Positions 1 to 12,000 of a stretch of 64,000 nucleotides of DNA are shown one piece after another. A program made the position numbers and the translations under genes. This DNA comes from Heliocidaris erythrogramma. Lineage: Eukaryota; Echinodermata; Echinoidea; Camarodonta; Echinometridae. The DNA lies in assembly GCA_025617745.1 (NCBI GenBank), contig CM046855.1, forward strand, positions 19,747,880 to 19,811,879, written 5' to 3'. Below the pieces are notes generated by a model. It saw only the letters and a list, made by a program, of their open reading frames with translations. It ran no database searches and had not been told where the DNA came from. Within the stretch, counting starts at the first letter, position 1. Every line of letters begins with the position of its first letter.

Positions 1-545
1 TGCTCTAACTTCCACATTTCTTTCAAATTTTATATGCAGGTGTGTCTTAGTGAAATCTACACATCTTTAGTGTTTGCTGATGCTGCCCCAGTGTTCCGCT
101 TTTTATAGTGTCAAACGTCATATATTGGTTGCATGCATTCTGGAGGACACATTTGGTGACTGATTTCTTTCAGATTTTGTATGGAGGTCCATCATAGATT
201 GCTCTAGACCTCTACAGTTTTTGGTGATGCTGCCCCCAGGGTTCCGTCTTTCATCTTTCATAGGGTCAAAGGTCATATTTAGTGGATATCTTGTGTGCGC
301 TCTGAGGTCATATTTCTTGACAGATTTCTTTCAAATTTTCTATAGAGATGCATTATAATACTCTAATCTACTCACATTGTTTTGGTGATGCTGCTCCTAG
401 TGTTGACAGTAGTCCGGGCCACTGGCGGCAATCTCTACGCTATCCTTTTGTTTGAGGGGGGGGTTCTTTGTCCCTCCTTCGAATCGCTGCCATTGTCGGG
501 GGATACAATTGCATCGCGCGGCAATGGATATTTCTAGTTTGTTAG
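1..545 (-). repeat. Right part of a dispersed element with ~152-bp tandem units (cut by window edge)
   Basis: Successive blocks repeat at about 150-160 bp. Each has a conserved core (ggtgatgctgcc, then a tgttccg-like stretch, then a gtcaaaggtca-like stretch). The block ends near 497-545 with a GC-rich end (gtcgggggata, then a sequence around ctagttt). The same sequence occurs in inverse orientation at 21481-22572, where the whole element is visible. It lies in the last intron of the DPY30 gene. No coding sequence is visible. Family unknown; probably a non-autonomous DNA transposon or satellite-bearing element. Confidence 0.75.
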
Positions 546-1041
546 TAAATTTACCTTTTTTTGACAGAAAATAATGTGTTATTACTCGTAAAATTGACAC
601 CTTATTTGCAACTGCTAGACTTCAGAGGAGATGAATAGTATTCTCAAAAGTGCATACATATACCTTTAAAAATTATTGAAAATCTGCAAAATTTTAGTCA
701 TGCAATGGTTTCATATAGCCTTTTGTTCTATAAAGTGTTCACTGTGTAATGTTTGCACAGAGATGTACTTTTCTTCCACTTTTTGTCTTTCATTTTTTGC
801 AACTGTTTCCTCTCCTAAAACTTCATTATTCATCATTAAAAGTAAGTGATGATTTAATCTCAGAAGTTATTTGAAATAAGTGATCAAATTATGAATTAAG
901 AGTTAATCATTTAATGATTGGGATACAATAGTTGTTGTTGATTAATATTTTAATTGTCTATTCTGACCATTATCACCATCAATAACATATCTAATGATCC
1001 TTTTCCTTCTTTTCCATCTTTCTTTCCTTTGTCTTGGACAG

Positions 1042-1108
1042 ACCTCCCAACCCAATCGAATACCTAGCAGCCTACCTCTTGAAGAACAAGGACCAGTTTG
1101 AGAATTAA
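1042..1108 (+). CDS. DPY30: DPY30, last coding exon (partial gene; upstream exons outside window)
   Basis: A long pyrimidine tract (about 1000-1038) ends in an AG at 1040-1041. The first base completes a split codon, then the frame reads [21 protein letters not shown] and stops at 1106-1108. This is the C-terminal end of the DPY30 helix-turn-helix dimerisation domain, which in vertebrates reads almost the same (RPPNPIEFLASYLLKNK...). DPY30 is a small nuclear protein that dimerises and binds ASH2L in the SET1/MLL histone H3K4 methyltransferase complexes; it is also found in NURF. Only this exon is in the window. It converges on symplekin, which ends at 5461 on the other strand. Confidence 0.9.
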
Positions 1109-1790
1109 CAACATCAAAGATGAAGACAGAACTCTTAGAACTTGCTTTCATCTGCTAAATCATGCAGCAATACAGATTGGAGAGGGGGGCAAAGAAATTG
1201 GGGCAGGGCCCAATCCTCACTATGGGTTATTCACACTCCACATAGGGAGATGAAGGATGGAAATTGAGTGTTTAGACACAAGTGTTTTTGGAATGTTTTT
1301 GTAGCCATATTTGGATTAGATTTCACACATTTTTCTTGTGTGGTCGTTTTCTTTTCTTTCCAGTTAGTGCTAGCTTTTGTGCATATTACATTTTCTGATT
1401 CCAGTAGTTGAATGTGTGTGTTCTATTTTATCTATTCTTTTTTTTTTTTGTCCTTGTATGTATGATATTTAAAATGATTATATTTGTGTACAAAATGTAT
1501 TCCAGAGAAATCCATATACTTATAAAAGTTTTATATGTGTGGAAAATATCAAGAGCTGTATGTCGTGTCAATTTTCCATTGTGAATAACTTCATGTCATT
1601 GATCGCTGAAATTTGGTTTAAAAGTAAGATACTTAGCCTTGTTGTACACAATATATCCCTCATTAACACATTGTACGTGTACAAAGATTAATGTGAATTC
1701 AATTCTGTATACATATTCAACCTCCTTTGTGGTAGTTTTCCATTTGATAATGAGATTTTAATAAATTTTTGTGTTCCTGTACAAATATGG
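1109..1790 (+). other. DPY30: DPY30 3'UTR
   Basis: AT-rich sequence without a convincing ORF follows the stop codon. A canonical AATAAA lies at 1760-1765, followed by T/GT-rich DNA (about 1766-1800) as expected for cleavage and polyadenylation. The exact cleavage site is inferred. Confidence 0.65.
1760..1765 (+). terminator. Polyadenylation signal AATAAA of DPY30
   Basis: AATAAA about 650 nt after the DPY30 stop, followed within 30 nt by a T/GT-rich element. It is the first canonical signal in the UTR. Confidence 0.65.
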
Positions 1791-2127
1791 CTCATTGTCC
1801 TTTGTGAGAATTCAGTGTCTCGATTTATCAGTACATGCCAAAATCAAATCAACTTCCATGAGTGGCCCTCTTCCCACATGAGGCAACAACTGCTTCCAAA
1901 ATATGCTGCAGCAAAATAGCATCCTCTTTAATGTGTAAATTAATGGCAAGAAACAATGTTGGGGTTAAAGGACAACCCCCCCCCCCCCCCCACCCTCAAA
2001 AAAAAAAAAAGCGAAACAAAGGTGTCTACATTTACATTTACTCACTGACCTGCAATTCACAAGTTATCATTTTGGCAGCAGGTGGGTGTGTTGCCGGCTA
2101 CTTCTTGGTGACCTTCTCGGCCATCAG

Positions 2128-2529
2128 GTATAGAGTACCGAAGTGATGACGTCACAAAAAGCTATTTTTTCATTTTGACATTTTTTATACCATATCTCAA
2201 AGGAACATGGTGAAAAACATCCAGAGCCCAAATTTTATGGCAATTGGCTCATTGGGCCCTGAGATATGGCCGCATGAATACCTCCTTAGCCCCATTGAAG
2301 TCAGTGTTAAATTGGCCTGGTTCTAAACTGTTAAGAACCAGGCCAATTTACACTGACTTCAGTGGGGCTAATTAGATATTCATATAGCCATACCTTGGGC
2401 CACCATGAACTGATTCATGTGAAAATTGATGTGTGAACGTTTTCCATCATGCTCTACCTAAATATGGTCATAAAAATACTAAAATACACAAATCAAAATT
2501 TGATGACGTCACACTTCGGTACTCTATAC
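2128..2529. repeat. Foldback MITE with GTATAGAGTACCGAAGTG ends
   Basis: The left end GTATAGAGTACCGAAGTG and the right end CACTTCGGTACTCTATAC are exact reverse complements. Both are followed inward by TGACGTCA. The centre is also palindromic: a taaattggcctggttct stretch near 2312 is mirrored by agaaccaggccaattta at about 2334. A second, diverged element with related ends lies at 47401-47631. It has no coding capacity and is probably a non-autonomous DNA transposon; superfamily not identified. Confidence 0.8.
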
Positions 2530-5460
2530 AAATTTCCAACAAACACTATTTTCATTTTGCCCCGGCAGTTGTTTTTTCCCCCCATACAGTTTAGTACATC
2601 ATGTGGGAATAGGGCTGTTTCAGAAAAAACACATGAAATACGCTTGCTCTATCTGGGTTAAATGGTAATGCTGTACATGAAATAGTGACATTACCCGATG
2701 TACTGCAATGACCAGCAGACATCAAATTTTCAGTGGCCTGATCCAAAAGAGTTACAACTGTAAGTATTTTTGTGCGTGGTCGTTTTAGAGATTTTTCCAG
2801 ATAATGCAGTAATGGTATATGTATAAACCGTTGAGAATCCAAGCCTACCAGAACTGCTCTTACTATAGCCTCCTGAACCATCCAGGATATTTAATGCATT
2901 TTCATATGCATGGTGTAAGCACCACCCACGTTCATTTTGAATTCAATTTGATTCTATTTTTTTCAACAAAAATTGAGAAGCTCTGGAAAAATGTTTGCAT
3001 ATTTCTTAGAAAGACGCAACATTTGCTCTGGTGATGATAGCTCCCAGCTTTATTCTGGGGTTATATTATGGTAGGGTCTGGGATTTAGGTTAGGTGTTAT
3101 ATTATGGTAGGGTCTGGGATTTAGGTTAGGTGTAGTGCTCGGTACCAGGCTGAAGTCGGGAATTAAGTTAGTATAGGACTATGATGCCATCTGAAAATGT
3201 TCAAAAGAGAAAGTAAACATTATCCATGCATTATCTGCAGTTTGCTCGTGATTCGATGCATTTTAGACTGAGATACATTTGACCATTCTTTGTAACTCAT
3301 TTCCTGTAGCTGTGATCAGATTTAAACAGGAAATAGAGATCTAAAGAATTTCCTGTTTGGTTTTAGCCCTGTCTGTTGAATTGAAGATTTTGCTTCATGT
3401 TACAGTGGAAGGTCGTCCTAAAGAACAGTACAAGTGATATAAAAAGCGATTTGCGTTAAAGGGTCGGTCCCATGACGTAAATAATCATATCTAATCGATA
3501 TGTGTATTAAACCCAATCACACACACACATTCAATTTCAAAATCCAGTGCCACAAATTTTCTTGAACAAGACTCCCAATCATTCAGTGGTCTCGTCTGTA
3601 TAAATTCATGATTACTTCAATCCTTCCCAAGCTTCAACATCACATTTTTTTCTCCTTTCACTCCCTCAAAAGCAATTTGCTGTAAAGGAAGGATTGTCTT
3701 TTAAACATATCAATGTACATAAATTCACATCAATAATCTACTTATGACAATTCAATATTTTATTTCATCAAATTGTATACATTATCTTACAAAACAAGAT
3801 TCCATTTTGACAGAGATAATATATTATCCGAGGTCAAAATATTTCTAATGCCATTCTAAATGAAACTTGATTATGTGGGAGGAGGTAAGATTTTTTTAAA
3901 AATTACCAAGAAAAAGCATCCAAAATTGAGAGTTGCAACAAATGGGCAGTAGATCACAATATATTTTCAACATACATGTATGTCAGACCTTTCAAGAAAG
4001 CTCTTCTGTTGAGAATGTTTGGATCGCAGTGAAGGAGTTCAGTTTAGCCCCCACCCACCCCCCCCCCCCAAAAAAAAGGATCACGCTGATAAAACATGTG
4101 CGCAACTGTTGATGTAATATTCACAACCCAATTGATGCACATCAAATGCATTGTACATGTATTGAAATTCTAACCCCTCCCCTAAGGAAAAGGCGCACAT
4201 AGAAATAAAGCAAAACCTATTGACACAAAGTAACAATCTCATTCATCAATATTTTGATTGCTTCACAAGCTCTATACAAATCATAAAGAATGAGATGGAG
4301 AAAAGACAAACACATGTTCAGAGTTTGAACTTGGTAGTCTTATTGTCTATAAAGTCAATTTCTGCTTGCGTTGACAACTTTGTAGAGCATCTACTTGAGA
4401 CTCAAAATACATATTGTAATTAATTGTAACTTTAACCCAAGATATGACTAAAATCAGTAAAAAAAAAAAGTGGCAAATGCAACTGCATCTCCATTATGCC
4501 TCCACCTACATTCAGTTAATCCATTATTACCACTTTGTACTTGACATGTATATTGTATAGTTTTCACCGTTGGTATATTTTACAATCATTTTTCATATGA
4601 GCTGTCTGTAAACTCTGCTTACTTTACCTCCTGATGCTGCATGCTAGGTGATTTACATCCATTAATAGGTTTTTATGAGACTGTAATTCATGTACAACAC
4701 TAAAAACTCGTAATTATCACTGATTAATCTTTGTGCCCTTTGACCTCTGACCTACTTGCCTCGAGATCCTTTAGTTCATCTCTATATTTAAAAGGTGATG
4801 CATATTGGTCCCAAGTTTGAAGTTCATGACTCAAACAGTCCTAGAAATATTGAGGTAACAAGGCTAAAACCTCGAATCTAATGGAAGTTGACCTCCATGA
4901 CCTTTGACCTACTTACCCCAAAATCTAATCAGTTCATTTCCCTATGCTGGTTCATACTATCTAAGGATTCTTGGGATATCACGATAACGAGAATGCGGGA
5001 GTACATAATGCCTCCATCACCACCTTCATTGGGAGGAGGCATAAAAATGCCTCAATAGATTATACTGAATTTGGTTTCAAAACAAAACAAATTGGCATAC
5101 AAATCATGAATATCTCATTATCATCAATGCTCTGATTCCTTTCTCTTAAAATAAAACTTACAACTAATAAATGTACATCACAAGAAAGAGACTTCCTTTA
5201 AAAAAAGGAAAGAAAAATCAAAGAATGTATGTAAAGAAATGTATTACAATCACGTTATTTGATATGTAACATTTCCTGTGGACCCCATTCAATCATGATG
5301 ATCTTCTTTCCACTTATCAAATATGTCCAACGTGGTTGTGTATACAACATTATACACTTGACATTTAATTGTATGGTACAAAGTTCAAGCCATCACTTGT
5401 TGGACACGGATAACATCCAAGTAACAGGCCAGGTTAGGAGTTCATCTCTTTCAAAGGACC
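2530..5460. other. Convergent intergenic region between DPY30 and SYMPK (includes SYMPK 3'UTR)
   Basis: No gene seen. Contents: a 36-bp direct repeat in two perfect copies (3061-3096, 3097-3132); a C-run with adjoining A-run near 4051-4077; and a decayed copy of the 'ggaggcata' repeat family at about 4738-5045, with tgacctttgacct and tgacctctgacct half-site clusters. A minus-strand AATAAA (plus-strand TTTATT at 3759-3764) is one possible SYMPK poly(A) signal, which would give a 3'UTR of about 1.7 kb; this is uncertain. Confidence 0.5.
3061..3132. repeat. 36-bp tandem duplication
   Basis: Two perfect adjacent copies of a 36-bp unit containing tagggtctgggatttagg. Simple local duplication; no function inferred. 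Confidence 0.9.
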
Positions 5461-6036
5461 CTACTTTCTCCTTGAGCTGCGACGTACACCTGCTGCAGGT
5501 GGAGTAGGAGCTGCCTTTGCACCCCTTCCTCGCCCCCTACCTCTACCTGCTTTCACAGGCGTGGCCTCTGCTGTCTTGGCTTTCTCCTCTTCATCTTCAT
5601 CTTTAGTTGGTGTTCCTTCATCTTCAGGGAGTTCCTCTGCCTTTGTTTCCGCGGTTGTTGTCTCCGCGGTTGTTTTCTCCTCCGTCTCTGCAGTTGTTTT
5701 CTCCTCCGTCTCTGCAGTTGTTTTCTCCTCCGTCTCTTTGCTCTTGGCAGCCTGTTCAGTAGCAGCTGCGGCAGCAGCCACTCTTTCTTGTTCTTCTGCT
5801 TTACGTTTCTCTTCTTCCTCCTTCCTCACTTGCTCAGCTACTGCAGCCAGTGCTTCTTCTCTTTCCTTCTCTAACTTTTCTTTCTGTAGTCTCTCCTCTT
5901 CTGCCTTCTCCCTAGCTGCTCTCGCTTCTTCTTCCTTTTGCTTCCTCTCTTCGGCTTCTTTCCTCTCACGTTCCTCTCTTTCCTTTACTGGATCAGTTTC
6001 CAGCACTTTCATGATTGCCTTGGGCACATGTGCTTG
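5461..6036 (-). other. SYMPK: SYMPK last exon: charged coiled-coil and RG-rich tail
   Basis: The exon starts after TACAG at 6040-6037 and begins [13 protein letters not shown], which matches the family. It then becomes a long E/K/R/A-rich helix (about 80 residues), a TAETEEKT octapeptide repeated about three times (24-bp DNA repeat near 5660-5740), an acidic patch and finally [11 protein letters not shown] with a basic end. Vertebrate symplekin ends with a different proline-rich tail, so this tail is lineage-specific. Function unknown; the RG run could contact RNA. Confidence 0.85.
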
Positions 6037-9000
6037 CTGTATAAACAAAAAAATAAAGGTATGATATCAACCACCATTGGATCATCGATTTCATTTGAAC
6101 TGGCTATTTCTTAAAATGAGTCCAATAGATTTTTTTTCCTTTCTTTTTGAAGTCCTCACTTTAAAATTCAATGTACAGTTTAAAAATATTTTGGCTATGG
6201 ACTAAAAAACGAAATACTCCTCTCTCAAAATTTATATTTGCATATTAAGGTCTTCTATTTTTTGTAAGGTACTCCTGTTCTATATGCACCTAAAGAAAAA
6301 CAAAACCCCAAATAAATACTAATATCAATAATTTCTCTTCCAACCTGCTCAAAAATGTTGAGGGGTTTCAAAATTACCAATATGTACTTCCATACCAACC
6401 GCAAATCCTACCATGGCTTTGGAATAAGACATACCTGATGAGAAGAGAAGTTCTGTACATGAGCCAAGAGCTTCAGTCTCATATCCTTGCTCATCTCAAA
6501 CACATCAGCCAGCTGAGGTGGGGGTAGCTGTAAGAGTACTTGGAAAGACTGAGGTATGGTCCGCTGTAATGGCCAATAACGAAGGAAAGAAAGAACTGAT
6601 ATAACTTGATTGATATATTATTTGTGACAAATTCTTCGTTTAAGGCAAAGAAATCCTCTAAGTGATGAAGAATGAACATGTAATTTAAGTAGATAGCCAG
6701 ACTCTTTTCATGGGTAAAAACCACATGGAAACTCAACATGACCCTAAGCAACTCCCACTCCATGTATTGTTCTTGCACCAACACACATTTGGTGTCATGA
6801 AAAGAAATAAGAATGGCCACTATTTTTAAGTTACTAGGAGGCAGCATGATAGCCCAAGTGTGTTGAACATGGGTCTCACATTCCAAAGGTCCCTGGTGCA
6901 ATTACATAGTCCAATACATAATTGATGATGTTAGAGGGAAATCGCAAAATAACAGCGTAAGTTTTTAACAAATATTTGCTTATTATGAATGCGTTGCTCA
7001 GTTCCTATTCATAATATTCCCTTGTTTTACAATTCTTTTCACACAAAGTGATTTACTTGTGAATAAACAAATGAACAAACAAATAAATGAAAAGATTTAT
7101 TACTAACATTTGATCATAGTACAAGGCTTGGTTCAATTGCTACACAATTCTTTTGGTAACGAGACACCATTAGATGGCAATACAGACAACAAAACATACC
7201 TCACGTGCAGGACATACATGATGTTTCACATGGAATTAGAAATTCAATTTCCATTAAATCTTAACCCCTTTGGATGAAGGTTTTACATTCATTACGAATG
7301 TGTTTCTGATAGGTAGGACTATTACCACACTGAATTCTTGGGCTCAGTCTTTGATGGGTTAACACACGAACACCAATCTCACCTCACAACACTTGACGAA
7401 TCCTTCCCATAACTTGGATGTCTTCCACACCTGCTTGTTGATAAGCCTCAGGAGAAGGTTCATGATGAATCCCTTGAGCTTAGGATACATGGATAGAGAC
7501 TGGATGATGGTCCTGAGGAGGAGGGTAGGGAGGGGTGTCTGCTCCATCAGCTGCTGCATCACCACTGCCAGTACCTCGCCAGTGTAGATGGCTTTCTCAC
7601 TGAAACATAGACTGGTTGCTGGTGAGCATAACACAAAAAAGATTGATATGAATCGTTTGACATACACACTCACTTTTATTGTATGAAACAAGCTCTGTAT
7701 ATCTAAACTAGATGAATCTTCGACCGCGCGCGGTCGGAATTTATGCCTCCGCCATCACCAAATTGGAAATGTATGGCATACATGTACACTCTAAAAAGGA
7801 TTAGTCCAACAAAATTACAAATCTTATCACTTAAAAAGCACAGGAGACAGAAAATTTATTTCATTTCATTTTCATCCCGTACAAATAAAAAACTTACAAT
7901 TGATGACTTACAATCATCAAATACACCAAGGAAATAGATATTTTACAGCAAATAGACCACTGTCCCCTTGAAATTTCTAAAATAGGTAGGCCTAGACTCC
8001 ATACATCACGAACCATTTTTATGTATATAATGACCTCTATGACCTTTGCACTTTGACCTTGAGACCCTAAAATCTAATCAGTTCATCGTCCCTCCCATAT
8101 GAATACATGGGCCAAGTTAGAAGCTGATCCGCCAAACAGTTCCTAAGTTATCACAAGAACGAACCATTTTTATGTATATAATGACCTCTATGACCTTTGA
8201 ACTTTGACCTTGAGACCGTAAAATCTAATCAGTTCATCGTCCCTCACATATGCATACATGGGCCAAGTTACAAGCTGATCCGTCAAACAGTTCTGAAGTT
8301 ATTGCGAGAACGAACCATTTTTATGTACATAATGACCTCTGTGACCTTTGACCTTGAGACCCCAAAATCTAATCAGTTCATCGTCCCTCCCATATGCATA
8401 CATGGGCCAAGTTACAAACTGATCAGTTTTGAAGTTATCGCGAGAACGAAAGGGGGACGGACGGTGGGCGGAGGCATAAAAACATTTCTCTGAGTTTACC
8501 TTTTATGATGGATTTCATATCACATTTAGACGGATCAATATTGTGAAGAGCGACAAGAAGCTCTGCCGGTGTCAAAGGGCTTTGACCTCCGCTGCTCTCT
8601 GCTTGATGACTCATAAGAAGACGATGGAATACCTCCTTTACTACGATGGGGTTTAGACGAATCAACTTGGGCAAGGCAGATATCACATCTTTCTGTGAGG
8701 GAAACAATGAGATGGTACAATGAATTATTAGCTTTCAAGCTACAGAACATATATTCAGTTTTACTCTATCTCTATCTCATTTATGTACTAACAGAAAATA
8801 TAGGTCGGAATATGAAAATACACATTGCTAAAAATCAATTATCAACAGATTATTCTGCTCAATCTATAGCTCCGCACACCAAAAAATAAAAAAAGAAAGA
8901 AAGAAAATAAAGAAATAAATGTACATAAAGTTTGAGTGTTCAATATTCTTTTCATTCTAATACTCATTGTCAAGATCTGAGTGATGTTAGCAGTATGTTG

Positions 9001-12000
9001 TGATTAAAGAAACGCAACTATCTTTCATACTGGGCAAACTAAGAAAATTCATAATCATCTTACCTTTTCAAGCCCAGTAAGTACTGGGATAAGGAACCTC
9101 ACATCTGATACTCTCTTGTGATATAAATCCTTGACTCTCTTCACTAATTCTACAGATGGGGGAGCTGACAAATGGAGGAAAATGTACAATTTAGAAATTT
9201 CTTACTACAAATCACGTTCCTTATGCTCCAAACTTTAAAGAACTTTTTAAAAAAATCATTATTATCAAATACATCTTATGATCCTCTATAAGTCATTTTA
9301 TATTTGACACATGAGAAAAATCCACAAGAATTTTACAATTTAAAGTGCTACAATTCTGTTTCACTGAATTGAACCAGTTCATAACAAAGAGAACTAATTC
9401 TTAAAGAAAATTTAACGAGAAGGAGACATATACAAAATAATGTAAAAGTGAAAACTAAGATCTTCATGCGAATACATGATACCATTCATAAACTGCACAA
9501 TTTCCATGAGGTATCAAGAACAAGCTCAGTATCATCACAAAATATCCATATTTGAATGGTCATGTTCCTTCCAGTATACCTTTTAAATTGGCATTCAGAG
9601 GACTATCTCATACATCATTTGTGGCAATAGTATTGTACTATCGTTAACATGCTACTAAGAGGTGTATTAATCTAATGTGAATGACTTACTCTTGTCTGTT
9701 AGAATGTGCATCATTCTAGTGACCAGTGTCTCAGCTCCTTTAGGACATGTCTCCACCAGGAGCAGGAGCTCAGGAGATGTCATACCAACACCTCGCACCT
9801 AAAAATGAAAAGAAACAGGGAAAAAATGAAGAAAATGTAAACAGAAATTGTATGTTTTGTTCACTTTTTTTTTACACACATGAATTTTGCATGAAGACAT
9901 AAAATACATGCATGAAGATAGAAAATATGTGCTGGCTTAATCACTATCATATCTTCCACATGATGTTCAGAGAGAAGTGAAGGAGAATAAAAATTTTGTG
10001 AAATAATGGATAATTCTATAATTATAATGATAAATTGTGTCATGAATACATAAATGATCACGTAATCATCGTAATGGAAAGAAATCCATAAAACAAGATT
10101 AATGAAATTCCACATCATGCCATAATCAGATATTTCTGCTTCCTGAGGGGCACTCGCTGTAGGACGAGAAATGTAGAATGGATATTATTCCATTTCCTAT
10201 AACTCTTTTTATCCCATATTTTGTATTCATGAAGAGTAGACTGAGAAAAACAGTGTATCAAAGCTTTTTCCTGATTGCTACATTTGATTTTATCAGAAGA
10301 AGGGGTTAAATGATTCCATTTTGTCCAAAAACTTTCAGAGACTTTGTGATTCCTTGAAAGACTTTGTGATTCCTTGGTTCTCAACTTACCGGTGTCTCTA
10401 GGACTCTGAGTACTGTTCTCTTGATGTCTGCTGTGGCTGATACATACACATTAGCCAACCTGAAAAAAAAAATAGTAACTAGCATCACCAATGATTAATG
10501 ATTACTGATGGCTATCAATTATAAAATAACAGCATATATTAAAGTTCGTCAAAATTGAGGATTAGGGGTGGTAAAAATGAAGGCATAAATGCCTTTACTT
10601 TGTGAATAAGTTTACGGCTAATAGGTTTAATATACATGGGACAATCACACATCTTCTCAATCACATCCGTATTGAATATATTAGCAATCAACAAAACCTA
10701 AATCTTATAGACATGGAACTGACTCTAAGGGACATTGAACCTTCATTGCAACTTGCTTTCAGAAAAAAAAAAAATCATTATTTCTCCAATCATTTTCAAG
10801 CTTTCAAGTCATCCCTTGTTCTGATTTTCGGTTTCTTTTTCACTCAATACAACTTGCTTTCCAAGTCTGATTGCCCTCTATAAAGCTAACAAAGTCATAT
10901 CACTGCTTGCTTACTCATGAATAAGTTTATGATTGATAGGTAGGAGGGCTAGGTAGAGATAGAGACACATCTTAGCCGTTTCCTCTGTCCAGGCTTTAGA
11001 AGCAGCTTTCTGCATCTCCTGATCAGCAAGACGCAACACCAGGGTTGCTGGTGGTCGATTCAGGAGCAGCTTTCGAAGGAATGAGGTAGCAAACTCCTGT
11101 AGCGAGATGAAAGCAAGAGGGATATCAAATATTAACATTGGCAAATGATGGTATTTTCAATGACACCCCTTCAGGTAAAGAAAGCAAGATGGATGATGGT
11201 GACCCAATCAGAATTTGATACAATTTATGCTGTAAGAAGACACAGCAACATAATTTACACATATAATACAAATTAACCCTTTGAACCCTGAATTATTTGC
11301 ATATTTCGTGAGCTATACCCTGAATTATTTCATAAGTAACGCATAGTTTACTTATGTCAAAAATATGTCAACATTTTTTAAAGATGACCACTTATACTCC
11401 ATCGGCACAATAACTATGATCTACCCCGCTTGTACCAGGCTGGAGGTGCATAGGTAACGCTAAATCCACCAATGCAGCCACTGCAACCTCATCTTCTGTA
11501 TCAATTTCATCCTCAAAATCACTACTCTGACAATATTCTAAGCCATCAATGTCTTTCGCGGAATCTCCCAGTAGTAATGTATGAGCCTCATCGGCTGTGT
11601 ATGTTTTTCTTGCCATTTTCCCCAGATTTTTCCACTTTTTATTTGATCAAAATTCAAGAAAATTACGCCTGCAATATCAAAAGACTCGGACGATTAACCT
11701 GATCGAAACCGGGGTCACGCAAACTTTCAAGCCGAGCTGAAAAGTCACATGATATTTTACTTTCTCAGCGCGGCCGTAAAAGCGGCCTTTCGGGTTCAAA
11801 GGGTTAATTAACCCTCACGGTACAAGCATGTGGAGCCAAGGTGAAGATATGAAACAATTGGCTTGGTCAACTAATAGGTCAGCTCAAAGGTTAAAGGTTG
11901 AAAGACGTATCTCACAGACTGGCTTTCATTCTACCTCTGTTCTCTTGTGCTAGGTCAGGTCAAAGGTTAAGGGTTAAATCAGTTAAATAATTACCTCAAC

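Noticed and set aside
5561-6064. Plus-strand serine-rich ORF opposite the symplekin tail
   Set aside because: Shadow frame of the low-complexity last exon of SYMPK.
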